DNA from: an uncultured Ruminococcus sp.
GTDB taxonomy: Bacteria; Bacillota_A; Clostridia; Oscillospirales; Ruminococcaceae
DNA: 6,065 nucleotides
Direction: 5' to 3'
NCBI GenBank assembly: GCA_937880065.1
Contig: CALFMA010000568.1
Location: forward strand, 1 to 6,065
Shown: one piece after another, positions 1-5,837 of the stretch
Numbering within the stretch: position 1 is the stretch's first letter
Layout: each line of letters opens with the position of its first letter
The notes under the pieces: model-generated
Seen by the model: only the letters and a program-made list of their open reading frames with translations
What the model was told of the DNA's origin: nothing
Databases searched by the model: none
Translations under genes and position numbers: made by a program

Positions 1-1036
1 CAGGTGTTGCTATTTCAGGCTTTTTTGATACAGTAGAAACATCAATATCCGTGCCCTTTATGGAAATATCATCAATAATGGAATAGCTGTTTCCAGCAGT
101 GCAGATGCCATAAATGATAACTAGCGACTTATCATTGAAAGCATTGTCATCTATATCTTCTAATGAAATATCATCTGCTGTAACACCTTCGTTTTCTTGG
201 ATTATATCAAGTAGATCACTTTTTGAGCGTGCTATATAGCCCGTCCATTTTGTATGATTGTCACCATTGGTTCTTATATCTACAACGTCATGTAATTTAA
301 AAGAAGTGTTTATGTTCTGAGGAATGTCGTTCAATTTCTCGATCAATGCCCTTTTCATTAGACACAGGTCAAATACATCAAGCCTATCATCTTCACAAAG
401 ATTTCCTGCCTTCCAGTTATTCAATTCAATATCATCGCCAAGCAGCCATTTCTGGAGCGTTACAGCATCAGCTATGTTAAATTCAAAATCCCCATTTACA
501 TCACCTTTAATTAAATTATCAATTCCCTCTGTTTCGGTAATGGTAAAATCCTCACCTATTATATAATTTCCGATTATTTTTTTCTCATCGGGGATATTCT
601 CCCATGACCGTCCTGCTGCAAATGATAATCTGAGTGTACCTGCGGTAACTGCTTCATAAATGCTGACAATTTTTGCTGCACCGCCGCCGGCTCCCACTAT
701 GCCGTCAGAAACTGAATATTGCCTGTATTCCTTAATTTCCGCTGTACCGTACTGCTTAACCATAAGCTTTGCACCTGTACTGTAATTGACTTCGCCGCAA
801 TAAACAATGTATTTTCCATGAACTGAAATATTGCCGTATTCTTTTATAAATTCAGCGTGTTCACCTTCGGATATAACAAGCAATTCATCTATCGTCATTT
901 CTTTTGAAGTGCTTTCCGATTCTGCTAATCCAACCGCAGAATTTTCATCGACATCAGCAGCCGTTCCGTATATGCTGTTAAAAGCTGAAAATGCAGCTAT
1001 AACTGATAATGTCAGCGAAAATAATTTCTTTTTCAT
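1..1036 (-). CDS. Secreted dockerin protein with chagasin-like and PrcB-like regions (partial, C-terminus beyond window)
   Basis: The gene starts at ATG 1036, with AGGAGA (1044-1049) 7 bp upstream, and runs off the left edge after 345 residues. Residues 1-27 form a signal peptide: a KKK start, a hydrophobic core, and a likely cut near TAA-D. Residues about 178-232 are a type I dockerin. Repeat 1 (GDVNGDFEFNIADAVTLQKW) has calcium-loop residues D179, N181, D183 and D190. Repeat 2 has N212, C214, D216 and D223, so it is degenerate at loop position 3, followed by LCLMKR. The dockerin should anchor the protein to a cohesin-bearing scaffold outside the cell. Residues about 50-168 resemble chagasin/I42 cysteine-protease inhibitors by order of short motifs: STGAKL (compare NPTTGY), VGAGGG and GRSWEN (compare RPWE). 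Residues about 246-345 weakly resemble PrcB (DKSLVIIYG, then TAGNSYSI). Signal peptide and dockerin are certain; both flanking-domain calls are inferences by eye. It is the last visible gene of the sigma-factor operon, with no promoter seen in the 28-bp gap. Confidence 0.85.
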   Translation of the reverse strand, partial: MKKKLFSLTLSVIAAFSAFNSIYGTAADVDENSAVGLAESESTSKEMTIDELLVISEGEHAEFIKEYGNISVHGKYIVYCGEVNYSTGAKLMVKQYGTAEIKEYRQYSVSDGIVGAGGGAAKIVSIYEAVTAGTLRLSFAAGRSWENIPDEKKIIGNYIIGEDFTITETEGIDNLIKGDVNGDFEFNIADAVTLQKWLLGDDIELNNWKAGNLCEDDRLDVFDLCLMKRALIEKLNDIPQNINTSFKLHDVVDIRTNGDNHTKWTGYIARSKSDLLDIIQENEGVTADDISLEDIDDNAFNDKSLVIIYGICTAGNSYSIIDDISIKGTDIDVSTVSKKPEIATP

Positions 1037-1064
1037 AATAAAATCTCCTAAAAATGTAAATCTG

Positions 1065-2216
1065 TTATCTTCCGCCGTATTGAACTGAAATACTATGGAA
1101 ATTGCTGTTAATCTGAGGCAATATATTTATCAGCTGATAAAGCCTGTACAATTCTTCTGATTCAGCAAATTCGGGATTGACATTGACGCTAAGATTTGCC
1201 AGCTTTAAAAAGTATGGTTTTATATCTCCGTTTTCATAAAACTGCAACTCGCTGCATACCATAAACGGCGTGTCGTCAACCTTGACAGTAAAGTATTTTT
1301 CAGGCAGATTGAGTTCAGCAATCATTTTGTCAAAATCATATTCATAGGCATTATATTGCTTTATATCGCTGATATTTTCAGATACGCATATATCATCAAT
1401 TCCGTCAATCAGATATTGTTCGGGCTTCATTCTTATAAAGAATCTGCCACCCGATTTCAGTTCGTTTCTGATTTGTTCCTGTGATGTGAAAGAATAGCTG
1501 TTATCATCGCAATACTTCATTAATTCATCATCAGCCATAGCCAACAATTCTTCAAAAGCAACAGTTTTATTTTCTTCCTTTGGCAGACTTGGTTCTGTGG
1601 GCGGTGCAGTCTGTGTAGTTTCGAGTATATGATTTTCCGTTTCTTGGGTTAGTTCTGTTACTGCAATCGTTTCTTCATTTTCAGTTTCTGTCATTTGTAC
1701 GGTTTCGGAAGTCACTTCAATTTTCCGTGTTTCCGTAGTATTCCCCGTAGTATCAGTAACTTTTTTATCGGTTGTTTTTGTAGTTTGCGTTTCAGTTGAT
1801 TTTGTTGCTGAACTGATTAATTCAGTTGTTGTTGAAATCTGAGTTTCAGCAGAATTATTCCTCTCCCCTTCTGATACCACAGGCGGCTTATCAATATTAT
1901 CGGGAATGTTATCGCTTTCATTATTAGAAAAAATCACCCCATTGAACATTAAAACAACTAAAGCCATAGAGCCAACAATGGGGACTGTTTTAAAAACAAA
2001 GCTGATAATACTTCTTTTTGGCTGTAATACGTCAACTGTAATGAATTCCGCAGCTGTTTCATCATTGGTATTTTCACGATTTTTCACCGCTGACAAGTAT
2101 TTTTTATAGCTTTTATGAAAAGTTTTTGACATATCCCAATCAGTCGGAAAATCCTTGAATATCTGTTCAGAAGTAGCTTTATCGGCATTATTAAGAGAAA
2201 ATCTTTTTGATTTCAC
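1065..2216 (-). CDS. Single-pass membrane protein, putative anti-sigma factor/extracellular sensor of the adjacent ECF sigma factor
   Basis: The 383-residue protein has a short charged N-terminal part (1-68), one membrane segment (about 69-97), a Thr/Ser/Glu-rich low-complexity stretch (about 116-217) and a folded-looking C-terminal part (218-383). The inferred topology is N-terminus in, with the linker and C-terminal domain outside the cell or in the wall. It starts with GTG at 2216, overlapping the sigma-factor stop as GTGA, so the two are probably translationally coupled. An anti-sigma role is inferred from this coupling and topology. The N-terminal part lacks the HxxxCxxC zinc motif of ZAS-type anti-sigma factors and I recognise no named anti-sigma domain. 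The Thr-rich stretch looks like a flexible wall-spanning spacer, possibly glycosylated. I do not recognise the C-terminal domain; it contains only two cysteines (C236, C321). It could instead be a sensor without sigma-binding activity. Confidence 0.8.
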   Translation of the reverse strand: MKSKRFSLNNADKATSEQIFKDFPTDWDMSKTFHKSYKKYLSAVKNRENTNDETAAEFITVDVLQPKRSIISFVFKTVPIVGSMALVVLMFNGVIFSNNESDNIPDNIDKPPVVSEGERNNSAETQISTTTELISSATKSTETQTTKTTDKKVTDTTGNTTETRKIEVTSETVQMTETENEETIAVTELTQETENHILETTQTAPPTEPSLPKEENKTVAFEELLAMADDELMKYCDDNSYSFTSQEQIRNELKSGGRFFIRMKPEQYLIDGIDDICVSENISDIKQYNAYEYDFDKMIAELNLPEKYFTVKVDDTPFMVCSELQFYENGDIKPYFLKLANLSVNVNPEFAESEELYRLYQLINILPQINSNFHSISVQYGGR

Positions 2217-2779
2217 AGGTTATCCCCCCTCTTTATTGAATTATCATTCAGAATTTTTCGTAAGCGTTTCAAAGCACGAGATGCTCTTACTCGCACTGTA
2301 ATTGGCAGAAGTCCAACGGATTCAGCAATATCAGCGGATTTCCTGTTATAAAAATACTTTTGTATTATAATCGACGAATCAGGTTCTCCGAGGGATAATA
2401 TACATTGATAGAGTTTTTTATAATATTCTTTTTCCTCAAACTCTTTTTGTATATCAACATCATCAGGAATATCAGGGAATTCATTACTATCGGCAATATA
2501 GCCATCTTTAGCACTAAGAGTCCGATACCTATGAATAGCTGTTCTCTTTGCAATCGTTCCTATATATGCTTTTAACGAGCCTTCATTTATCTCATTAAAA
2601 TGAATAAAAACTTCTGCAAATACATCACATACACATTCTTCAGCGTCCTCTGCTGTACCGTGACTTCTAATCTTATCCCATACAATTGTATAAACATATC
2701 GTTGGTATTCCTGAAATAACGCTCTGAATCCATCTTCCTGTGACTTACAAATGAGCATCCGGATTTCATTCTCATTCAT
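2213..2779 (-). CDS. ECF-type RNA polymerase sigma factor (sigma-70 family)
   Basis: This 188-residue protein has the two-domain layout of extracytoplasmic-function sigma factors. Region 2 lies at about 15-86 (GFRALFQEYQRYVYTIVW, then EDAEECVCDVFAEVF, then SLKAYIGTIAKRTAIHRYR). An acidic linker follows at about 98-118. Region 4 lies at about 120-176, with helix-turn-helix ADIAESVGLLPITVRVRASR and a basic KRLRKIL end. It should direct core RNA polymerase to a specific promoter set, released by a signal sensed through the membrane protein encoded next. The open frame extends up to GTG 2824, but ATG 2779 is chosen because GAGGTG lies 7 bp before it, the upstream GTG has no ribosome binding site, and the added 15 residues do not resemble the family. 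The subgroup and target promoters cannot be assigned by eye. Confidence 0.92.
   Translation of the reverse strand: MNENEIRMLICKSQEDGFRALFQEYQRYVYTIVWDKIRSHGTAEDAEECVCDVFAEVFIHFNEINEGSLKAYIGTIAKRTAIHRYRTLSAKDGYIADSNEFPDIPDDVDIQKEFEEKEYYKKLYQCILSLGEPDSSIIIQKYFYNRKSADIAESVGLLPITVRVRASRALKRLRKILNDNSIKRGDNL
2224..2231 (-). promoter_or_regulatory. G-rich ribosome binding site for the GTG-started membrane protein
   Basis: On the minus strand this reads GAGGGGGG, 7 bp upstream of the GTG at 2216 and inside the end of the sigma-factor gene. It supports the unusual GTG start; the next in-frame Met is residue 29, too far in to be preferred. Confidence 0.6.
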
Positions 2780-2786
2780 ATTTTTG

Positions 2787-2792
2787 CACCTC
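2787..2792 (-). promoter_or_regulatory. Ribosome binding site fixing the sigma-factor start
   Basis: The minus strand reads GAGGTG, 7 bp before ATG 2779. It decides between this start and the in-frame GTG at 2824, which has no comparable site. Confidence 0.75.
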
Positions 2793-2841
2793 AATATCAG
2801 ATAGATGTTAATTTTTCCTTTCACTAATACAATGGAAATTC

Positions 2842-2870
2842 ATCATAAAAGTGTTACACTTTTCAATCAA
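2842..2870 (-). promoter_or_regulatory. Sigma-A-like promoter of the sigma factor/membrane sensor/dockerin operon
   Basis: On the minus strand, TTGATT (2870-2865) and TATGAT (2847-2842) are separated by 17 bp. This predicts transcription from about 2835 and a leader of about 56 nt to ATG 2779. The spacer is almost entirely a palindrome (2847-2863), implying repressor control. An ECF-type promoter using the AAC inside the palindrome as its -35 is an alternative. Confidence 0.6.
2847..2863. repeat. Perfect 17-bp palindrome in the promoter spacer, candidate operator
   Basis: AAAAGTGT-T-ACACTTTT has two perfect 8-bp arms around a single central base. It overlaps the -10 by one base and fills the spacer of the minus-strand promoter. 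That position suits a dimeric repressor. A transcription terminator is unlikely, since the stem is AT-rich and no gene ends here. Confidence 0.6.
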
Positions 2871-2996
2871 AAAATACAGACAATATAATTTTAGCAGAAT
2901 ATCTGAAATAAAGCAATACAACAACCTAATATAATAATTCCGCATTGAAATATCAGATGTATTTTACCCCATAAAAAATGCAGGTTACAAAAAATC

Positions 2997-3037
2997 ACTT
3001 GTAGTAATCATTTGGATATGCTATAATAAACTTGTAG
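2997..3037. repeat. ACTTGTAG direct repeats bracketing the ABC operon promoter
   Basis: ACTTGTAG occurs at 2997-3004 (containing the -35) and again at 3030-3037 (around the expected transcription start), 33 bp apart in the same orientation. The second copy runs into the palindrome GTAGCTAC (3034-3041). It may be a regulator binding pair, for instance for the operon's own LytTR protein, or chance. Confidence 0.4.
2999..3027 (+). promoter_or_regulatory. Promoter of the ABC transporter/LytTR operon
   Basis: TTGTAG (2999-3004) and a perfect TATAAT (3022-3027) are separated by 17 bp. The expected start is near 3034, giving a leader of about 23 nt. AAGGAG (3045-3050) then lies 6 bp before ATG 3057. 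The -35 is imperfect, consistent with a promoter needing an activator. Confidence 0.75.
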
Positions 3038-3056
3038 CTACCGAAAGGAGTAAAAT

Positions 3057-3968
3057 ATGGATATTATAATAGTAAACGGTCTTACAAAGAAATATGGCAG
3101 CCTTACCGCTGTGAATAATATTTCCTTTTCCGTTCATAAAGGGGAATTGCTTGGATTTCTCGGTGTAAATGGTGCAGGAAAATCCACAACTATCAATATG
3201 CTTTCAACCCTTATAAACCCCGACAAGGGAACTGCTGAATTGTGCGGTTATGCTTTAGGTGAAAAAAATGCTGAAATCCGCCGAAAAATAGGCATTGTAT
3301 ATCAGAATAACAGCCTTGACCGACTTCTTACCGTCCGTGAAAATCTGCTGTGCCGTGGTATTCTTCACGGTGCTGACAGGGTGCAGGCGAAAAAGCGTTT
3401 GCAGGAACTTAGCAGTATTTTCTCCCTTGATGAATTGCTGAAAAAGCCCTATAATACGCTGTCAGGCGGTCAAAAAAGAAGATGTGAAATAGCTGCCGCT
3501 CTGATGCATACTCCCGAAATTCTTTTCCTTGATGAGCCTACAACAGGTCTTGACCCTGCCACAAGAAAAGAAGTATGGGAAACTATTGACGCTCTCCGCA
3601 AATCCACGGAAATGGCTGTATTTCTTACCACCCATTATATGGAAGAAGCGGCACAGGCTGGCAGAATTATTATAATCAGAAAGGGAAATATAATTGCAGA
3701 GGGAACTCCAAATGAGCTGAAAACGCAATATGCCGCCGACACTTTGCGTATTTACTGCAAAAATGAGAAAATACAAAAGTTGCAGAAGCTTATCAGAAAT
3801 TCAGAAATTACCGACAACGGCTTGACTGTGGCTGTTTCATCAACTATGGAGGCATTGCCAATTCTTGAAAAAGTTCGGGATTTAATTGACGGCTTTGAGG
3901 TTATACAGGGAACTATGGACGACGTTTTTCTTGCCGCAACAGGTGAAGAAATCAAGGAGGGCGAATAA
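3057..3968 (+). CDS. ABC transporter ATP-binding protein (DrrA/CcmA-like, ABC-2 exporter type)
   Basis: The protein is 303 residues, the usual length for this family. It carries the full set of nucleotide-binding motifs: Walker A GVNGAGKST (36-44), Q-loop Q83, signature LSGGQ (135-139), Walker B ILFLDEP (155-161, catalytic E160) and switch H193 in TTHYMEE. The segment after about 220 is the C-terminal extension common in DrrA-like ATPases, ending in GTMDDVFLAATGEE. It should hydrolyse ATP at the cytoplasmic face and drive the permease encoded 2 bp downstream. The substrate cannot be read from sequence; relatives export drugs, antimicrobial peptides, lipids or polysaccharides. It is the first gene of a four-gene operon. 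Confidence 0.96.
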   Translation: MDIIIVNGLTKKYGSLTAVNNISFSVHKGELLGFLGVNGAGKSTTINMLSTLINPDKGTAELCGYALGEKNAEIRRKIGIVYQNNSLDRLLTVRENLLCRGILHGADRVQAKKRLQELSSIFSLDELLKKPYNTLSGGQKRRCEIAAALMHTPEILFLDEPTTGLDPATRKEVWETIDALRKSTEMAVFLTTHYMEEAAQAGRIIIIRKGNIIAEGTPNELKTQYAADTLRIYCKNEKIQKLQKLIRNSEITDNGLTVAVSSTMEALPILEKVRDLIDGFEVIQGTMDDVFLAATGEEIKEGE

Positions 3969-3970
3969 TT

Positions 3971-4882
3971 ATGGCTGCATTTACAGAACTTGTCAAACGA
4001 AATATGCGGATTTATCTTCGTGACAAAGGGGCGGTTTTCTTCTCTTTGCTGGCAATGCTTATTGTAATTCTCCTTATGGTGCTTTTTTTGGGAGATATGA
4101 ATATTTCCGCTATTACCGATATGCTTGGGAAATTGCCCCACAGAGATAAGGAGCAGGATGAGAAAAATGCGGAACTTCTCGTACTTCAATGGACACTTGC
4201 AGGCGTAATTTCCATAAATGCCGTATCTGTTACACTTTCAGTTCTCACCGCAATGATACGTGACAAAAATAACGGTACTCTCCAGTCAATTTACACATCA
4301 CCTGTCAGCCGATTGAGTATTGCTTTAAGCTACATTTGTGCCGCTTGGATTTGCTCAATTATCATATGCACTCTCACCCTTGTGCTTAGTGAGATTTACT
4401 GCGTATATGTGGGAGCAGCTGCCTTTAGTGCAGTTCAGCATTTACAGCTTTTTGGAATGATTTGCGTCAACTCCTTTACATATGCCTGCATAATGTATTT
4501 CCTTGCGGCTATTGTCAAAAGCGAAGGAGCGTGGAGTGGACTTGGTACAATTATCGGCACTCTCGTGGGCTTTCTTGGGGGAATTTACCTCCCTATCGGC
4601 TCACTTGCCGAGGGTATTGCCAATGTGCTGAAATGCACTCCCATACTTTACGGAACTGTTATGTTCCGCCGGATTATGACGGAGCAGGCAGGAGATGTAT
4701 GCTTTGAAAACGCCCCTGCTGAAATGCAGGACACATACAACGAGGTTATGGGAGTTTCCCTTGAAGCTTTTGGATATGATGTGAATATTGCAGGCTGTCT
4801 TGCAATTCTTGCGGTATGCGGCGGAGCGTTCCTGCTTATCGGCGGATTTGCCACAAAATTCATCAGCAGAAAGGACAGATAA
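3971..4882 (+). CDS. ABC-2 type transporter permease
   Basis: This 303-residue membrane protein has six apparent helices, at about 21-41, 70-96, 116-140, 158-182, 189-210 and 273-293. This matches the ABC-2 permease plan, including the conserved-looking RDKNNGTLQSIYTSPVSR cytoplasmic stretch (97-114) typical of the family and the GxxLPIGSLAEG-like end of helix 5. A polar loop of about 65 residues between helices 5 and 6 should face outside. It would pair as a homodimer with two copies of the ATPase. Translation is served by AAGGAGG (3954-3960) inside the end of the ATPase gene, 10 bp before the ATG, so the two genes are closely linked in expression. Confidence 0.93.
   Translation: MAAFTELVKRNMRIYLRDKGAVFFSLLAMLIVILLMVLFLGDMNISAITDMLGKLPHRDKEQDEKNAELLVLQWTLAGVISINAVSVTLSVLTAMIRDKNNGTLQSIYTSPVSRLSIALSYICAAWICSIIICTLTLVLSEIYCVYVGAAAFSAVQHLQLFGMICVNSFTYACIMYFLAAIVKSEGAWSGLGTIIGTLVGFLGGIYLPIGSLAEGIANVLKCTPILYGTVMFRRIMTEQAGDVCFENAPAEMQDTYNEVMGVSLEAFGYDVNIAGCLAILAVCGGAFLLIGGFATKFISRKDR
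4871..4875 (+). promoter_or_regulatory. Ribosome binding site for the LytTR regulator
   Basis: AAGGA lies 8 bp before ATG 4884, within the last codons of the permease gene. It supports that start over the in-frame upstream ATG at 4788, which lies deep inside the permease gene and would add 32 residues unlike the family. Confidence 0.6.
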
Positions 4883-4883
4883 A

Positions 4884-5336
4884 ATGAAAATCACCATAGA
4901 AACGCAAAGTCCCGATTTAGAAGATGAAATAATTATCCGCTGTGCCGAGGCTGATGAGGAAATTATGGAATTGATATACCTCATAAAATCCCGTAAAAAA
5001 TCGCTTACAGGCTTTGCTGAAAACGGTATGGTAAAGCTTTCGCCAAAGGATATTTTCTACTTTGAAGCTGTTGATAACCACGTTTTCGCCTACTGCGAAT
5101 CAAGCGTTTATGAGGTAAAACTGAAACTGTATGAGATTGAGGAGATGTATCCCCATTCCGATTTTCTCCGCATATCAAAATCAGTAATTGCGAATGTATC
5201 GAAAATTTCACTTATTTCCCGTGCATTCGGTGCAAAGCTTGAAGCTAAGCTGAAAAACGGCGAAAAAATTATTATATCGAGGCAGTATGTCCCCGAATTA
5301 AAACGAAAACTTGGACTTGAGGAGGGCGGAAAATGA
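4884..5336 (+). CDS. Stand-alone LytTR-family DNA-binding regulator
   Basis: This 150-residue protein has a short N-terminal part (1-45) and a LytTR domain (about 46-146). Landmarks are VKLSPKDIFYFEAVDNHVFAY (50-70), the FLRISKSVIANVSKI core (94-108) and IISRQYVPELKRKL (130-143). It has no response-receiver domain, so it is not a normal two-component regulator. LytTR proteins bind direct repeats, generally upstream of promoters, and often activate. It starts 1 bp after the permease stop and overlaps the next gene by 4 bp (ATGA). The context suggests it regulates the exporter operon and is held in check by the following membrane protein, as in the HdrRM and BrsRM pairs of Streptococcus mutans. 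That analogy is an inference. Confidence 0.92.
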   Translation: MKITIETQSPDLEDEIIIRCAEADEEIMELIYLIKSRKKSLTGFAENGMVKLSPKDIFYFEAVDNHVFAYCESSVYEVKLKLYEIEEMYPHSDFLRISKSVIANVSKISLISRAFGAKLEAKLKNGEKIIISRQYVPELKRKLGLEEGGK

Positions 5337-5767
5337 TGAAATATTTATCGGAATTTATAAAGTATTTCTGCATTATCACAACGGGAATTACCCTAATTTC
5401 GGGATTGACAATTTTAAAATATGACGCTGTTCATTCATCAATGCTTATGGAAGTTGTCATTGCAGGAGCAGTAACTGCCCTTGTAACAACGATTTTCCTT
5501 ACAGGTGAACCGAAAAGCAAAAAGGATATGTTATGCCGTATGGGACTTCACTATATTTCCCTTTGTGTTATTATGATAATAATGAATTTTTCATTCGGCT
5601 GGATGAAGTGCAGCATAGGCGGTGCAGTTTCTATGATTGTATCCGTTGCAATTGTCTATATTTTCACTACTATAGCCTATGTTTTCACCTCACGGAAAGA
5701 GGTCAGGGAAATCAACGAGGCATTACAGAAAAAGTATCATAACAACGATTCCGAAAACGAGGAATAA
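5333..5767 (+). CDS. DUF3021-like four-helix membrane protein, probable partner of the LytTR regulator
   Basis: The protein is 144 residues with four predicted helices, at about 9-29, 36-56, 70-90 and 95-117, and a charged C-terminal tail (about 119-144), probably cytoplasmic. The size, the helix count and the position directly after a LytTR gene match DUF3021 proteins; the family name is given from this context and overall look. The start overlaps the LytTR stop as ATGA, with AGGAGG (5320-5325) 7 bp upstream, so the two are coupled and likely made in similar amounts. A role sequestering or inhibiting the regulator at the membrane is inferred from analogous LytTR systems. Nothing in the sequence points to an enzyme. 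Confidence 0.82.
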   Translation: MMKYLSEFIKYFCIITTGITLISGLTILKYDAVHSSMLMEVVIAGAVTALVTTIFLTGEPKSKKDMLCRMGLHYISLCVIMIIMNFSFGWMKCSIGGAVSMIVSVAIVYIFTTIAYVFTSRKEVREINEALQKKYHNNDSENEE

Positions 5768-5775
5768 GCGGAATT

Positions 5776-5788
5776 CTACCAATGGTAG
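5776..5788. repeat. Palindrome upstream of the XRE-gene promoter
   Basis: CTACC-AAT-GGTAG is a perfect inverted repeat with 5-bp arms, ending 1 bp before the -35. It lies 8 bp after the DUF3021-like gene stop. The lack of a T-run and the short stem argue for a protein-binding site over a terminator. Confidence 0.45.
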
Positions 5789-5789
5789 G

Positions 5790-5818
5790 TTGACGAATTA
5801 CCGAACATAGGCTATAAT
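5790..5818 (+). promoter_or_regulatory. Promoter of the XRE regulator gene
   Basis: TTGACG (5790-5795) and TATAAT (5813-5818) are separated by 17 bp, one base short of the sigma-A consensus. The expected start is near 5825, giving a very short leader before GAGGTG (5827-5832) and ATG 5838. So strong a promoter for a regulator gene usually implies repression. Confidence 0.8.
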
Positions 5819-5827
5819 ATACCTATG
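5806..5827. repeat. Inverted repeat centred on the -10 of the XRE gene, candidate operator
   Basis: CATAGG (5806-5811) and CCTATG (5822-5827) form 6-bp arms around a 10-bp centre that holds the whole -10 hexamer. A dimer bound here would block polymerase. Autorepression by the XRE protein is the simplest inference. Confidence 0.5.
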
Positions 5828-5837
5828 AGGTGATGAT

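Noticed and set aside
324..566. Plus-strand open frame of 80 codons opposite the dockerin gene
   Set aside because: It is a Ser/Phe-rich shadow with no ribosome binding site, antisense to a well-supported signal peptide and dockerin reading frame.
831..1088. Plus-strand open frame opposite the start of the dockerin gene
   Set aside because: It lies opposite the signal peptide and extends across the gap between two real genes; there is no ribosome binding site or recognisable protein pattern.
1551..1870. Thr-rich coding stretch of the membrane protein as a tandem DNA repeat
   Set aside because: ACT/ACA/GAA-type codons recur, but no fixed repeat unit could be aligned; it is low-complexity protein sequence.
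2884..2936. Two further TATAAT hexamers (2884-2889 and 2931-2936) as extra plus-strand promoters
   Set aside because: Neither has a reasonable -35 at 16-18 bp, and such words are expected by chance in this AT-rich stretch.
3462..4189. Two minus-strand open frames opposite the ABC ATPase and permease
   Set aside because: Both are antisense to genes with full family motifs and have no start signals or plausible composition.
4601..4984. Minus-strand open frames opposite the permease end and LytTR start
   Set aside because: They span a real gene junction on the other strand and show no protein-like features.
5776..5788. CTACC-AAT-GGTAG as a terminator of the exporter operon
   Set aside because: The stem is only 5 bp and is followed by GTTGACG with no T-run, so it fits an operator better.
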